Shown: in pieces, positions 1-7,658 of the stretch | Position numbering within the stretch: the stretch's first letter is position 1 | How the letters are laid out: the number at the start of each line of letters is the position of its first letter | Assembly: GCA_028291345.1 (NCBI GenBank) | Contig: JAQGIF010000173.1 | Coordinates: 1-32,506, forward strand | DNA length: 32,506 nt | Origin: Rhodospirillales bacterium | GTDB lineage: Bacteria; Pseudomonadota; Alphaproteobacteria; BOG-932; Roseiterribacteraceae | Direction: 5' to 3' | Position numbers and translations under genes: made by a program | Notes under the pieces: model-generated | Database searches by the model: none | What the model was told of the DNA's origin: nothing | Seen by the model: the letters and a program-made list of their open reading frames with translations, nothing else

Positions 1-10
1 GACCTATGCT

Positions 11-24
11 TTGATCGAGATCAA
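11..24. promoter_or_regulatory. Perfect FNR/FixK-type box
   Basis: TTGATCGAGATCAA matches the FNR/FixK/ANR consensus TTGAT-N4-ATCAA at all ten defined positions. No gene starts just to its right: 25-172 is non-coding and the next gene, a USP, ends at 173 on the minus strand. The box therefore probably serves a promoter that reads leftward out of the window, or is left over from a deletion. The site is seen directly; its function is inferred from the known family consensus. Confidence 0.6.
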
Positions 25-172
25 ACCGCGACTGTGGGTTAAGAAAGCTGTCGGCAATCGGCGCCTCCCAGAAATCGCGTCCTAACCCAGACGAGAACAG
101 TCTCGGCGGAAGTATTGATCTGCTGAATGCCGCCGACCCGACGACTCTGCATGTCCCCGCCGGCTGGAAATC

Positions 173-1033
173 CTAGTGCGCTAACAGGACGGGAATTTTG
201 CAGGCGAATATGACGTCTCGAGTGGCTCCGCCGAATAGCATTTCCCGGGTTCGGCTATGGTGGTAGCCCCCCATCACCACCAGGCCAGCTTCGATTTTAC
301 TTGCCTCACTCAGCACCGACTCTCCGATAGTAGCCGATCCACGAACCGCGTCGTGAACGTCAGCGTGAACTCCGTGCCAAGCAAGATATAAGGCGAGTTC
401 CTTTGCCTTCGTGCCTGCATCTCCGTCGATGGTGAGAATGCGCACCGTTCCCATTCGGGCGAGAAGAGGCAGGGCGGCCGTCACGGCTCGCAGCGCCTCC
501 CGGCCGCCATCCCAGGCGATAAGGGCCGTTCCTGAAAAGTTATCGACCGGCTTGCTGGGAACAATGAGGACGGGTCGTCCGGAGTCGAATAATGTCGCCT
601 CCAGAATTTCATCCCCCTCGATCGAGCCGTACCCGGCGAGGCTGCGCGTCACCACGATATCGGTGAAGCGCGATAAATCGCGCAACACGGGTCCGGGTGC
701 GCCGACATGTTCTTGCCAGGAGACAGAAACTCCGTCCCCAATCGATGGCGCGGCGGATATCGGCAGCTCATGAGACGACCGCCAACGCTCGAACATCGCT
801 GACGCCTTACGGCCAACCTTAGCTGAGTGGAGCTCGGCTGCCGCCACCGCTTCATCCATCATGATCGGAAACGACCATTCGACCGCATACTGGACCACGT
901 CTGTTGGGTCGGGGCGAATGCATAGTACTGAAATGTGCGCGTCGGAGTTGCGAGCAAGCGAGAAAGCTGCGTGGAGGACCATTTCATCCCCGGTTTGGCC
1001 GGTGACCGGAACAAGTAAAGATCGCAATGACAT
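173..1033 (-). CDS. Universal stress protein, two tandem UspA domains
   Basis: A 286-residue protein with the length and layout of tandem-domain universal stress proteins. The N-terminal half starts MSLRSLLVPVTG and lacks an obvious nucleotide motif. The C-terminal half starts near LIAWDGG and ends with MGGYHHSRTREMLFGGATR, which fits the G-x2-G-x9-G-(S/T) ATP-binding pattern of UspA. The open frame extends upstream to 1345, but the start at 1033 is preferred: GGGAG lies about 8 bases before the ATG, and the alternative would overlap the divergent cytochrome gene. In alphaproteobacteria such two-domain USPs often sit with anaerobic or stress genes under FNR/FixK control, and an FNR-like site lies in the shared intergenic region. 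Its role is inferred to be stress tolerance in the cytoplasm; the exact client is unknown. Confidence 0.9.
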   Translation of the reverse strand: MSLRSLLVPVTGQTGDEMVLHAAFSLARNSDAHISVLCIRPDPTDVVQYAVEWSFPIMMDEAVAAAELHSAKVGRKASAMFERWRSSHELPISAAPSIGDGVSVSWQEHVGAPGPVLRDLSRFTDIVVTRSLAGYGSIEGDEILEATLFDSGRPVLIVPSKPVDNFSGTALIAWDGGREALRAVTAALPLLARMGTVRILTIDGDAGTKAKELALYLAWHGVHADVHDAVRGSATIGESVLSEASKIEAGLVVMGGYHHSRTREMLFGGATRDVIFACKIPVLLAH

Positions 1034-1090
1034 GAGACAGCTCCCTTTTGATGGAGCCCAATGAAAGCGTCTGCCTGCCGCATCTGTCTT

Positions 1091-1104
1091 TGATCCATCG
1101 CAAA
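1091..1104. promoter_or_regulatory. Degenerate FNR-like site in divergent promoter region
   Basis: TTGATCCATCGCAA keeps a perfect left half (TTGAT) and the core TTG-N8-CAA, but the right half is CGCAA instead of ATCAA. It lies between the divergent USP (start 1033) and cytochrome c (start 1154), centred about 56 bases before the cytochrome start codon. One site could serve both genes. The sequence is seen directly; function is inferred and weaker than for the perfect boxes at 11 and 2221. Confidence 0.35.
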
Positions 1105-1153
1105 GCCGCTCAGTTCGGCATGGGTCACTCTGGCCGGAGACCGGAGGGAAGAC

Positions 1154-1504
1154 ATGCGACGGACATTTGTTATTGCGCTGACCGTGGTTGGCATTGCTTT
1201 GCCCGCGACAGCTCAAAGGCAGCAGACGGCCCCAGGACTGCAGCCAATCAAGATTATCGGCGATGCTGCGCGGGGGCGAGTCCTCGTCACGCACTGGTGC
1301 GCCGATTGTCATGGGCCCGGCGGCAACAGCGCCCTGACGGATCAAATCCCATCAATCCTTTGGATTGCTGAACGGACTCAGAAAAATCCAGACTACATCC
1401 GTGTATTTCTCAATCATCCGCACGCTCCAATGCCTCCACTCGATCTTGACCGATCTGAGATCGCAGATGTCGTTATTTATCTTCGGGGATTGGGGACGCC
1501 ATAA
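1154..1504 (+). CDS. Small periplasmic c-type cytochrome
   Basis: A 116-residue protein with an N-terminal signal peptide (hydrophobic stretch about residues 5-19, ALPATA-Q cleavage region). It has a single heme c site, CADCH, at residues 49-53. M93 in HAPMPPLDL is the likely sixth heme ligand, and the C-terminal helix SEIADVVIYLRGL is typical of class I cytochromes c. The ribosome site GGAGGG sits about 5 bases before the ATG. It should act as a soluble electron carrier in the periplasm. It is divergent from a USP gene with an FNR-like site between them, which suggests low-oxygen expression. The exact redox partner cannot be told from the sequence. It is short for a class I cytochrome but complete. 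Confidence 0.88.
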   Translation: MRRTFVIALTVVGIALPATAQRQQTAPGLQPIKIIGDAARGRVLVTHWCADCHGPGGNSALTDQIPSILWIAERTQKNPDYIRVFLNHPHAPMPPLDLDRSEIADVVIYLRGLGTP

Positions 1505-1616
1505 CCATCTCCGCATCATCCCCTACTTCTTAGCGCAGCAGGGCACGTAAGCCGAGATTATCGCTCAAGACGCACGGTTTCTCACCCGTCGTGGGCCAGG
1601 GATCCACGCTAGGGCG

Positions 1617-1820
1617 CTAACTAAGCGCGTGTTCCTGCATTTGGCAAATTATCGAGACTATCCGCTCCCAAGTCCGACGCGCGTCTAACGCCTCGTCGCC
1701 AAGATTTCGTGCCCTTTTCATCGCAATCTCGGCTGCAAAGCGTCCATGGTTGTCGATCATGGAATAGGCGGCCCGTTCAATTGCCAGGTGGTCGAATGTC
1801 TTTTGCTTCCGAGCGGCCAT
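1617..1820 (-). CDS. Small helical protein of unknown function
   Basis: A 67-residue open frame starting MAARKQKTFDHLAIERAA with a good ribosome site (GGAGG about 6 bases before the ATG). It appears mostly alpha-helical and charged, with no signal peptide, membrane segment or cysteine motif. The pattern (HG, AA-x2-A, R-x3-W near the C-terminus) resembles the many short uncharacterised alphaproteobacterial proteins found near stress and respiratory genes, but I do not recognise a named family. A small hairpin (GCGCT, 5-base loop, AGCGC; 1614-1628) overlaps its stop codon. The upstream region to 1926 contains no gene, only a half FNR site near 1878. It is probably a real gene because of the ribosome site and composition. 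Confidence 0.55.
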   Translation of the reverse strand: MAARKQKTFDHLAIERAAYSMIDNHGRFAAEIAMKRARNLGDEALDARRTWERIVSIICQMQEHALS

Positions 1821-1926
1821 TGCAACCTCCGTCTTGATGTTAGCGACGGAATTGTTTCTATTCGATTAAACTGACGATCAATATTCGGAATGCTCCCTAC
1901 GCAGAATTACTTGTGCGAGCCGCATC

Positions 1927-2161
1927 CTATAACTGCCCCTTCAAGGAGACGATATAGGTCACGATATCCTCCTGGTCTTTTTGAGGGCGTCGGCTTCACC
2001 GGCCACTTGCCATCGGCGGCATGAAGATCGTTATGACACACGCCCGTGACGATAATTTTGACCAAGACCTCGCCTGGGTCGGGCGTAGGGATCGGAACGT
2101 CTTCAATCGTCAGAGGCTGTCCAAATTGGCGCACGACCGCCGCCTTCATCATCTCCGCCAT
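1927..2161 (-). pseudogene. Chimeric scar: alcohol dehydrogenase 5' end joined to cytochrome-like 3' end
   Basis: The minus strand starts [17 protein letters not shown] and continues through [20 protein letters not shown]. This is the N-terminal part, including the first zinc ligand Cys and the following HNDLHAADG, of AdhA-type zinc alcohol dehydrogenases. It stops matching after about 63 residues, where the usual GHEG motif should follow. From about 1992 to the stop at 1927 a different frame reads [17 protein letters not shown], which looks like the last helix of a c-type cytochrome. A deletion appears to have fused the two genes out of frame. A GGAG ribosome site and a perfect FNR box (2221-2234) remain upstream, so the relic may still be transcribed. 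No enzyme activity is expected. Confidence 0.65.
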
Positions 2162-2220
2162 CACCGGGTCTCCAATCTGATCTACCGGTCGGATACTCGA
2201 TGTTGGCGGCATTCAGAACA

Positions 2221-2234
2221 TTGATACGAATCAA
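2221..2234. promoter_or_regulatory. Perfect FNR/FixK-type box upstream of adh relic
   Basis: TTGATACGAATCAA is a perfect TTGAT-N4-ATCAA match. It is centred about 66 bases upstream of the likely adh start codon at 2161 on the minus strand and overlaps the last codons of the P-type ATPase relic at 2231. Its position suggests it once drove the alcohol dehydrogenase under oxygen limitation. The match is seen directly; regulation is inferred. Confidence 0.6.
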
Positions 2235-2446
2235 AGTGGTCGGCGCTTTGGCATCCTGTCCGTCCCGACCATTGGCGCGACCGGGCGCTGGACCGAACCA
2301 ACGAAGTGGTAGAAAATGCTCTTGGTGACTTCGACAAGAGCCAAATAAACGGCCGTCGCGACGATCAAGTAGACAAAGAAAAGGGCCGGTGGCGCGACGC
2401 GGACATGCCTGCGCAAGGTGGCAAATCCGCACCCGACCCAAACCAC
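2231..2446 (-). pseudogene. C-terminal remnant of an Mg-type P-ATPase
   Basis: The frame reads APPALFFVYLIVATAVYLAL then VEVTKSIFYHFVG. This matches the layout of the last transmembrane helix and tail of MgtA-like ATPases: in the intact copy at 4220-6760 the corresponding part is AAFLVMTELVKRAFYARM. Only about 50 codons of recognisable sequence remain. All catalytic domains are missing, and the DNA to the right belongs to something else. It is on the opposite strand from the intact mgtA, so it is a separate decayed copy rather than part of it. No function is expected. Confidence 0.55.
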
Positions 2447-2460
2447 GACTTCGTTCTCCT

Positions 2461-2577
2461 CTAAATGCTCAGGTTGCTTCGGTCGGCTTGATTTAGCGCA
2501 AGGCGGTCGATCTCGGGCGTGCTATCCAGGATCTCGTCCTCGGGCGGGCTCGGCAGACGTTCCGTTCTACGTCGCAT
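2461..2577 (-). CDS. Possible short ORF, 38 codons, unrecognised
   Basis: A minus-strand frame MRRRTERLPSPPEDEILD... ends at a TAG at 2461. It is hydrophilic, with an acidic stretch and no motif I recognise. The ribosome site is weak and the frame stays open a little upstream, so it could equally be the tail of a lost gene. It lies between the ATPase relic and the divergent mini-USP. Low confidence that it is expressed. Confidence 0.15.
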   Translation of the reverse strand: MRRRTERLPSPPEDEILDSTPEIDRLALNQADRSNLSI

Positions 2578-2601
2578 GGCGGACAGCTTCGGAGACTGGA
2601 C

Positions 2602-2856
2602 ATGTACTGCGACTTACTAGTGCACGTGGATGGAGGTGGAGCTGGGCGCCGAAGGGTGCAATTCGCTGTCGACCTGGCGATACGCACTGGCCCACGGCTC
2701 AGCGGACTACACGTGACTCCGCCAACGGAGGTGCCGCCCCATGATTTATTAGTGATGGGGGGTTACTCGCACCCCCGGTGGCTGGAATTCATCTTCGGTG
2801 GCGCCACTCAGTCGATTCTCCTGTCGTCGAAAATACCGGTGCTCGTCTCGCACTAA
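2602..2856 (+). CDS. Mini universal stress protein (internal deletion)
   Basis: An 84-residue protein. Residues 1-40 (MYCDLLVHVDGG ... GLHV) are the first strand-helix-strand of a USP domain. Residues 47-84 (HDLLVMGGYSHPRWLEFIFG, then GATQS ... SKIPVLVSH) are the ATP-motif loop and last strand of a second USP domain. A typical two-domain member has about 280 residues, so roughly 200 central residues are missing without breaking the frame. GGAG lies about 8 bases before the ATG. The stop is 6 bases before the Nramp gene, so translation of the two may be coupled. It could be a relic or a functional half-size nucleotide binder; the intact G-x2-G-x9-G motif and good ribosome site leave the second possibility open. 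Confidence 0.55.
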   Translation: MYCDLLVHVDGGGAGRRRVQFAVDLAIRTGPRLSGLHVTPPTEVPPHDLLVMGGYSHPRWLEFIFGGATQSILLSSKIPVLVSH

Positions 2857-2862
2857 CCGAAA

Positions 2863-4188
2863 GTGAAGCGCATGCTGCTCTCTCAACGTGACGCCAACGG
2901 GCTGCCGCGCGCGACCACCCTTCGGATCCTCTGGGCCCGTTTGAAGGAGCACCCGCTAGCGCGGCTCGGACCGGGGCTGATCACCGGGGTGGCCGACGAC
3001 GATCCGAGTGGCATAGCGACATATTCACAGGCTGGCGCTCAATTCGGTCTCAACATGCTGTGGACGATGCCGCTGGCCTTCCCGCTGATGGCTGCGATTC
3101 AGTCCATGTGCGCGCGCATCGGCCGGGTCACCGGGAAAGGTCTTGCCGCTAACATCAAGACCACCTTCCCTCCTGCCATACTCTACGGTGTCGTGCTGCT
3201 GCTCTTGGTCGCCAATATCCTCAATATCGCCGCGGACGTCGCGGCCATGGGGGAAGTGGCGGAACTGGTCAGCGGGTTCAACCGCCATCTTATGACGCTG
3301 TTCTTCGTGGTCGGGACGCTGTTGCTGCAGGTGTTCGTCCCCTATCACCGCTACGTCTTTTTCCTGAAGTGGCTGACGCTCTCGCTGTTGGCCTACGCCG
3401 CGGTGCTTTTCACCGTCCACGTCCCTTGGGGTCAGGTGGCGCTACGAACCGTCTGGCCCCACTTCACGCCGAATTCCGAAGCCGCCACTGTTGTGGTGGG
3501 CGTCTTCGGCACAACCATCAGCCCTTATCTCTTCTTTTGGCAGGCGTCGGAAGAGGTCGAGGACATGCATAGCCACCGAGGCAGCAAGGCGCTCGTTCGG
3601 GACAAGGGCGCCGCGGGTCCGGAGCTCCGCCGCATCCGGTGGGACACTTGGAGCGGCATGTTCTACTCCGACATCACGGCCTACTTCATCATTCTGGCGA
3701 CCGCGGTCACCCTCAACGCGGCCGGTGTTAAGGACATCGAAACGGCGGCGCAGGCAGCGAGCGCGTTGCGGCCCCTGGCCGGCAATTTCGCGTTCATGGT
3801 TTTTGCCCTTGGTATTCTCGGCGTCGGCCTGATCGGCGTGCCTGTGCTCGCGGGCTCCGCCGCCTATGCCCTTTCCGAAACCATGGGCTGGAAATCGGGC
3901 CTCGAACGGAAGGCGACCGACGCGCGCGGGTTCTATGGCGTCATCGCAGTCAGCGTGCTCGCCGGACTCGTCATCCAGTATTCGCCGATCAATCCGATGA
4001 AGGCTTTATTCTGGAGCGCGGTCATCAACGGGGTCGTGGCCGTGCCGCTCATGGTCGTGATCATCCTGCTGGCCTCCAAGAAATCCGTGATGGGCGCCTA
4101 TACCGCGAGCCGAACCCTCGTCATCCTCGGCTGGATCGCGACAGCAGTCATGGGCGCGGCGGCCGTGCGGATGTTCATGCCCGGTTAG
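2863..4188 (+). CDS. Nramp-related divalent metal transporter (possible Mg2+ type)
   Basis: A 441-residue integral membrane protein with about 11 hydrophobic segments and the LeuT-fold signature of the Nramp family. The TM1 site reads GVADDDPSGIA (residues 42-52) in place of the canonical DPGN. The TM6 region reads TISPYLFFWQASEEVED (residues 218-234) without the metal-binding Met of classical Mn/Fe Nramps. Known Nramp-related magnesium transporters also alter these residues, and this gene is directly followed by an Mg-type P-ATPase, so Mg2+ or a broader divalent-ion substrate is inferred. The start is GTG 2863 or ATG 2872; the ribosome site is weak and coupling to the mini-USP 6 bases upstream is likely. 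The next gene starts 31 bases downstream, consistent with one operon. Confidence 0.88.
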   Translation: MKRMLLSQRDANGLPRATTLRILWARLKEHPLARLGPGLITGVADDDPSGIATYSQAGAQFGLNMLWTMPLAFPLMAAIQSMCARIGRVTGKGLAANIKTTFPPAILYGVVLLLLVANILNIAADVAAMGEVAELVSGFNRHLMTLFFVVGTLLLQVFVPYHRYVFFLKWLTLSLLAYAAVLFTVHVPWGQVALRTVWPHFTPNSEAATVVVGVFGTTISPYLFFWQASEEVEDMHSHRGSKALVRDKGAAGPELRRIRWDTWSGMFYSDITAYFIILATAVTLNAAGVKDIETAAQAASALRPLAGNFAFMVFALGILGVGLIGVPVLAGSAAYALSETMGWKSGLERKATDARGFYGVIAVSVLAGLVIQYSPINPMKALFWSAVINGVVAVPLMVVIILLASKKSVMGAYTASRTLVILGWIATAVMGAAAVRMFMPG

Positions 4189-4219
4189 ACCGCCGTAAAG
4201 GCGCAGCAGAAGGTCGTCG

Positions 4220-6760
4220 ATGACCGAGACAGCATTTTGGAGACAGTCGACGGCGTCGCTGCTAGCGGAGCTGGCCAGCGCAGAGAGCGGTCTGGCGGCG
4301 AAAGAGGCGGCGCGGCGGCTGTTGCGCGACGGCGGCAACGATGCCGCTGCTCCCAAGCGAACACCGGCCTGGCTCCAGCTCACGCGGCGCCTAGCCAACC
4401 CGCTGGTCATCATCCTGCTGCTCGCGAGCGCGCTCTCAGCAGCCACGGGCGATGTCGCGAGCTTCGTCATCATCACCGGAATCGTGGTGCTCTCGGTTCT
4501 GCTGGACTTCGTGCAGGAGAGCCGGGCTCAAAATGCCGTCGATGCGCTGCGCGAACAGGTGGCGCTGCGGGCAGATGTGCGCCGCGATAGTGCCGAAATC
4601 AGGCTGCCGGTCGCCCAGCTGGTACGGGGCGATGTCGTTCGGCTTACGGCGGGCGACATGGTGCCGGCCGATGGGGTGCTATTGTCGAGCCGCGATTTCT
4701 TCGTCAACCAGGCGCTGCTGACCGGCGAATCCTACCCCGTCGGGAAGCATGCGGCCGAGCAGGGCGACCCGGCGGCCGAAGTCAGCGAAGCGGGCAATGT
4801 GGCGCTCGCCGGCACCTCGGTGATCTCTGGCAGCGCAATTCTGCTCGTCTGCCAGACCGGGCGCGGCACGACGCTCGGCCAACTCGCCGATACGCTGATC
4901 GCGAAGCGGCCGCCGACGTCGTTCGAAATTGGGCTGCGCCGGTTCAGCATGCTGATCTTGCGCATAACGCTCGTACTCGTCCTTTTGGTGATGGCGGAGA
5001 GCATGGCCTTCCACCGGCCATGGATCGACTCCCTGATCTTCGCGCTCGCGCTCGCAGTCGGGTTGACGCCGGAACTTCTGCCGATGATCATGACCGTTAC
5101 CTTGGCGCGCGGCGCCGTCCGGCTGTCGCAGCGGCGCGTAATCGTGAAGAGCCTGCCAGCCATCCACAATCTGGGCGCGATGGATGTGCTCTGCACGGAC
5201 AAGACGGGCACCCTGACCGAGGCGCGCATCGCGTTGACCCGGCATGTCGACATGTTCGGCAACAACAGCGAGCGCGTTCTTACCCTGGCCTGGCTGAACA
5301 GCCATTTCGAGAGCGGCCTGAAAAGCCCTCTCGACGAAGCCATACTCGCGCATGGCACGATCGACCCTTCGCCTTGGAGGAAGATCGACGAGGTGCCCTT
5401 TGACTTTGAACGGCGACGCGTCTCGGTGCTCGTCGAACGCGACGGCGCCCGCATGCTGATCCTCAAGGGCGCGCCGGAGGAGGTGATCCGGATCTGCAGC
5501 TCGGTGGAGACGCCGGACGGCGCCAGCAAGGATTTGACGGACGATCTTCGCGCCGAACTGCGGGCACGCTTCGACGAGTTGAGCGGGCAAGGCTTTCGGC
5601 TCCTCGGTATCGCGAGCCGAGCTGAGCCGGTCGATCAGACGAAGTGTGTGCTCGCCGACGAGAAGGACCTAACCTTTGCCGGCTTCGCCGTATTCCTCGA
5701 CCCTCCCAAGCTGTCCGCCGGCGCGGCGCTTGCCGCCCTTGCCGCAGCCGGGGTGGCGGTGAAGGTTCTGACCGGGGACAATGAACACGTGGCGCGGCAT
5801 CTTTGCGCCGAACTCGGCTTCGATGCGGGAAACGTGATCACCGGAACTGAGCTGACGGCGCTGAGCGACGAGGCTTTGATTGGGCGCATGGGCGATGTGC
5901 GGCTGTTCTGCCGTGTGACGCCGCAGCAGAAGCTGCGCGTAATCATGGTTCTGAAGCGGACGGGCCAGACCGTCGGCTTCCTCGGCGACGGCATCAACGA
6001 TGCCCCCGCGCTGCACGCGGCGGATGTCGGCATTTCTGTCGACAGTGCCGCGGACGTCGCCAAGGCAGCAGCGGACATCATCCTGCTGGAGCAGGATCTG
6101 GGCGTGGTGCATGAGGGCGTGATGGAGGGGCGCCGCACGATCGTCAACACCGGCAAATACATCTTAATGGCAAGCAGCGCCAATTTCGGAAACATATTCA
6201 GCATGGTCCTGGCCGGGCTGATCCTGCCCTTCCTCCCACTCCTGCCGATTCAGGTGCTGCTGACCAACCTGATCTACGATTTGGCTCAGACCGGGTTGCC
6301 GTTGGACAATGTGGACCCAGAGGCCGTCGAACGGCCCATCCATTGGGAGATGCGTCTAATCGAACGCTTCATGATCGTCATGGGCCCGATCAGCACGCTG
6401 TTCGACGTGGCAACCTTCGCTGTGCTGCTACTGCTGTTCCGCGCCGACGAGTCTCTGTTCCGCACCGGCTGGTTCGTCGAATCGCTGGTGACACAGATCC
6501 TCATGATTTTCGCCGTGCGCACGCGCCGCCATCTGTTCGCCAGCCGGCCCCACAAGGCCGTGGCCGCACTTGCGTTCGGCACCGCGACGCTCACCCTCGC
6601 GCTGCCCTTCCTGCCGGGCATTAGCGGCTGGTTCGAATTCGTGCACCCGCCTGCCGCATATTTTGCATTTTTACCGGCCGTGGTGGCGGCCTTCCTGGTG
6701 ATGACCGAACTGGTGAAGCGAGCCTTCTACGCTCGTATGGCGCGGATGCCGGGGAGGTAA
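4220..6760 (+). CDS. mgtA: Magnesium-transporting P-type ATPase (type IIIB)
   Basis: An 846-residue inner-membrane pump that moves Mg2+ into the cytoplasm with ATP. The domains follow P-ATPase order: N-terminal cytoplasmic segment (1-55), TM1-2 (about 58-95), actuator domain with TGES at 168-171, and TM3-4 with PELLPMI. Then come the phosphorylation site DKTGTLT (Asp at 327), the nucleotide domain with KGAPEEV, TGDN at about 518, GDGINDAP at about 589, and a C-terminal block of six helices typical of MgtA/MgtB. All catalytic motifs are intact. An AGAAGG ribosome site precedes the ATG. It pairs with the Nramp-like gene 31 bases upstream. No long Mg-sensing leader of the Salmonella type is visible, as the gene is internal to an operon. 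An IS6 element begins 22 bases after the stop. Confidence 0.93.
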   Translation: MTETAFWRQSTASLLAELASAESGLAAKEAARRLLRDGGNDAAAPKRTPAWLQLTRRLANPLVIILLLASALSAATGDVASFVIITGIVVLSVLLDFVQESRAQNAVDALREQVALRADVRRDSAEIRLPVAQLVRGDVVRLTAGDMVPADGVLLSSRDFFVNQALLTGESYPVGKHAAEQGDPAAEVSEAGNVALAGTSVISGSAILLVCQTGRGTTLGQLADTLIAKRPPTSFEIGLRRFSMLILRITLVLVLLVMAESMAFHRPWIDSLIFALALAVGLTPELLPMIMTVTLARGAVRLSQRRVIVKSLPAIHNLGAMDVLCTDKTGTLTEARIALTRHVDMFGNNSERVLTLAWLNSHFESGLKSPLDEAILAHGTIDPSPWRKIDEVPFDFERRRVSVLVERDGARMLILKGAPEEVIRICSSVETPDGASKDLTDDLRAELRARFDELSGQGFRLLGIASRAEPVDQTKCVLADEKDLTFAGFAVFLDPPKLSAGAALAALAAAGVAVKVLTGDNEHVARHLCAELGFDAGNVITGTELTALSDEALIGRMGDVRLFCRVTPQQKLRVIMVLKRTGQTVGFLGDGINDAPALHAADVGISVDSAADVAKAAADIILLEQDLGVVHEGVMEGRRTIVNTGKYILMASSANFGNIFSMVLAGLILPFLPLLPIQVLLTNLIYDLAQTGLPLDNVDPEAVERPIHWEMRLIERFMIVMGPISTLFDVATFAVLLLLFRADESLFRTGWFVESLVTQILMIFAVRTRRHLFASRPHKAVAALAFGTATLTLALPFLPGISGWFEFVHPPAAYFAFLPAVVAAFLVMTELVKRAFYARMARMPGR

Positions 6761-6781
6761 GAGGCTAGCATGCCCAGCGCC

Positions 6782-7569
6782 GGCCCTGTCACATAAGCGG
6801 CAGAATTTGATAATGGCGAGATGCAGTCGATTTCGTATGCCGGTCACCGCTTCCCCCTTGACCTGATCCGCCACGCTGTCTGGCTTTATCTTTGCTCCAC
6901 GTTGAGTTGTTGGGATGTCGAGGATCTGCTCGCAGAGCGCGGCATCGACGTGAGCTATGAGACGGTCCGTCGTTGGGTTCTGAAGTTCGGTCCCACGATT
7001 TGCCGCCATCTGCGGGAGCAGCGGCCGAGGCCGACGGCTCAGCGGCATCTCGACGAAATGGTTGTGTCGATCGCCGGACGGCGGATGTATCTCTGGCGGG
7101 CGGTCGACAGCGAAGGGGAAGTTCTGGACCTGCTTGTTCAAACCAGGCGCGACCGGGCGGCAACCTTGAAGCTGTTGCGCAAACTGCTAAAGCGTCGAGG
7201 CTGCGCGCCACGCATCGTGGTGACCGACCTGCTGAAATCCTATGGCGCCGCTCTGCGTGAGCTTGGCTTTGCCGGCCGACATGAACAGGGACTTCGCGCC
7301 AACAATCGCGCTGAAAATTCCCATCGTCCGCCGCGAAGGCGCGAGCACAAGATGCAACGCTTCAAGTCGGCCGGATCCGCTCAGCGCTTTCTTGCTGCCC
7401 ATGCCATCGGCTATAATGTCTTCAATGTTGAACGCCACCTGGTCGCGAGTCCGACCCTCAAACGATTCCGTGGCGCTGCTCACCGAGCTTGGGAGACGCC
7501 CGCCGCCGCCGCATAATTGAAACGCGCCCCCGATCTTCCACGACCAACGCTGAACAACGTGACAATGCC
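6782..7569 (+). mobile_element. IS6-family insertion sequence, complete, no target duplication
   Basis: A 788-bp element with terminal inverted repeats GGCCCTGTCACA (6782) and GGCATTGTCACG (read inward on the minus strand from 7569), which agree at 9 of 12 positions and resemble other IS6 ends (GGCACTGTCGC). It carries one transposase gene. The 8 bases outside each end (CCAGCGCC on the left, GCACCAAT on the right) do not match, so no target-site duplication is present. IS6 elements move by replicative cointegration and make adjacent deletions, so the mismatch suggests that DNA next to one end was lost or rearranged. Confidence 0.8.
6821..7516 (+). CDS. IS6-family DDE transposase
   Basis: A 231-residue transposase with the usual IS6 length (about 230-240). 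It has an N-terminal helix-turn-helix region (ISYETVRRW-like DVSYETVRRWVLKFG, about residues 43-57) and an RNase H-fold catalytic core. The DDE residues are D78 (HLDEMV), D136 (VTDLLKSYG) and E165 (NRAENSH). The C-terminal QRFKSAGSAQRFL motif is a family hallmark. It appears intact and probably active. A second element with a related but different N-terminus (MMQPISYARHQFPP) is present only as a fragment at 16310-16426. The ATG lies 39 bases inside the left inverted repeat. Confidence 0.92.
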   Translation: MQSISYAGHRFPLDLIRHAVWLYLCSTLSCWDVEDLLAERGIDVSYETVRRWVLKFGPTICRHLREQRPRPTAQRHLDEMVVSIAGRRMYLWRAVDSEGEVLDLLVQTRRDRAATLKLLRKLLKRRGCAPRIVVTDLLKSYGAALRELGFAGRHEQGLRANNRAENSHRPPRRREHKMQRFKSAGSAQRFLAAHAIGYNVFNVERHLVASPTLKRFRGAAHRAWETPAAAA

Positions 7570-7658
7570 GCACCAATAGGCATGCATCTTTCGGAGGAGA
7601 TCGGGTGACAATGGGTTGGTGATCGGTGTCTCCACAATCGGTTGCAACGTAGGTTTGG

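Noticed and set aside
2418-2744. 108-codon plus-strand frame before the mini-USP
   Set aside because: It overlaps the mini-USP in another frame, spans unrelated relics and gives a Cys/Arg/Gly-rich product without motifs.
4679-5590. 303-codon minus-strand open frame inside mgtA
   Set aside because: It is antisense to the catalytic core of an intact P-type ATPase; its Arg/Ala/His-rich composition is that of a GC-rich shadow frame.
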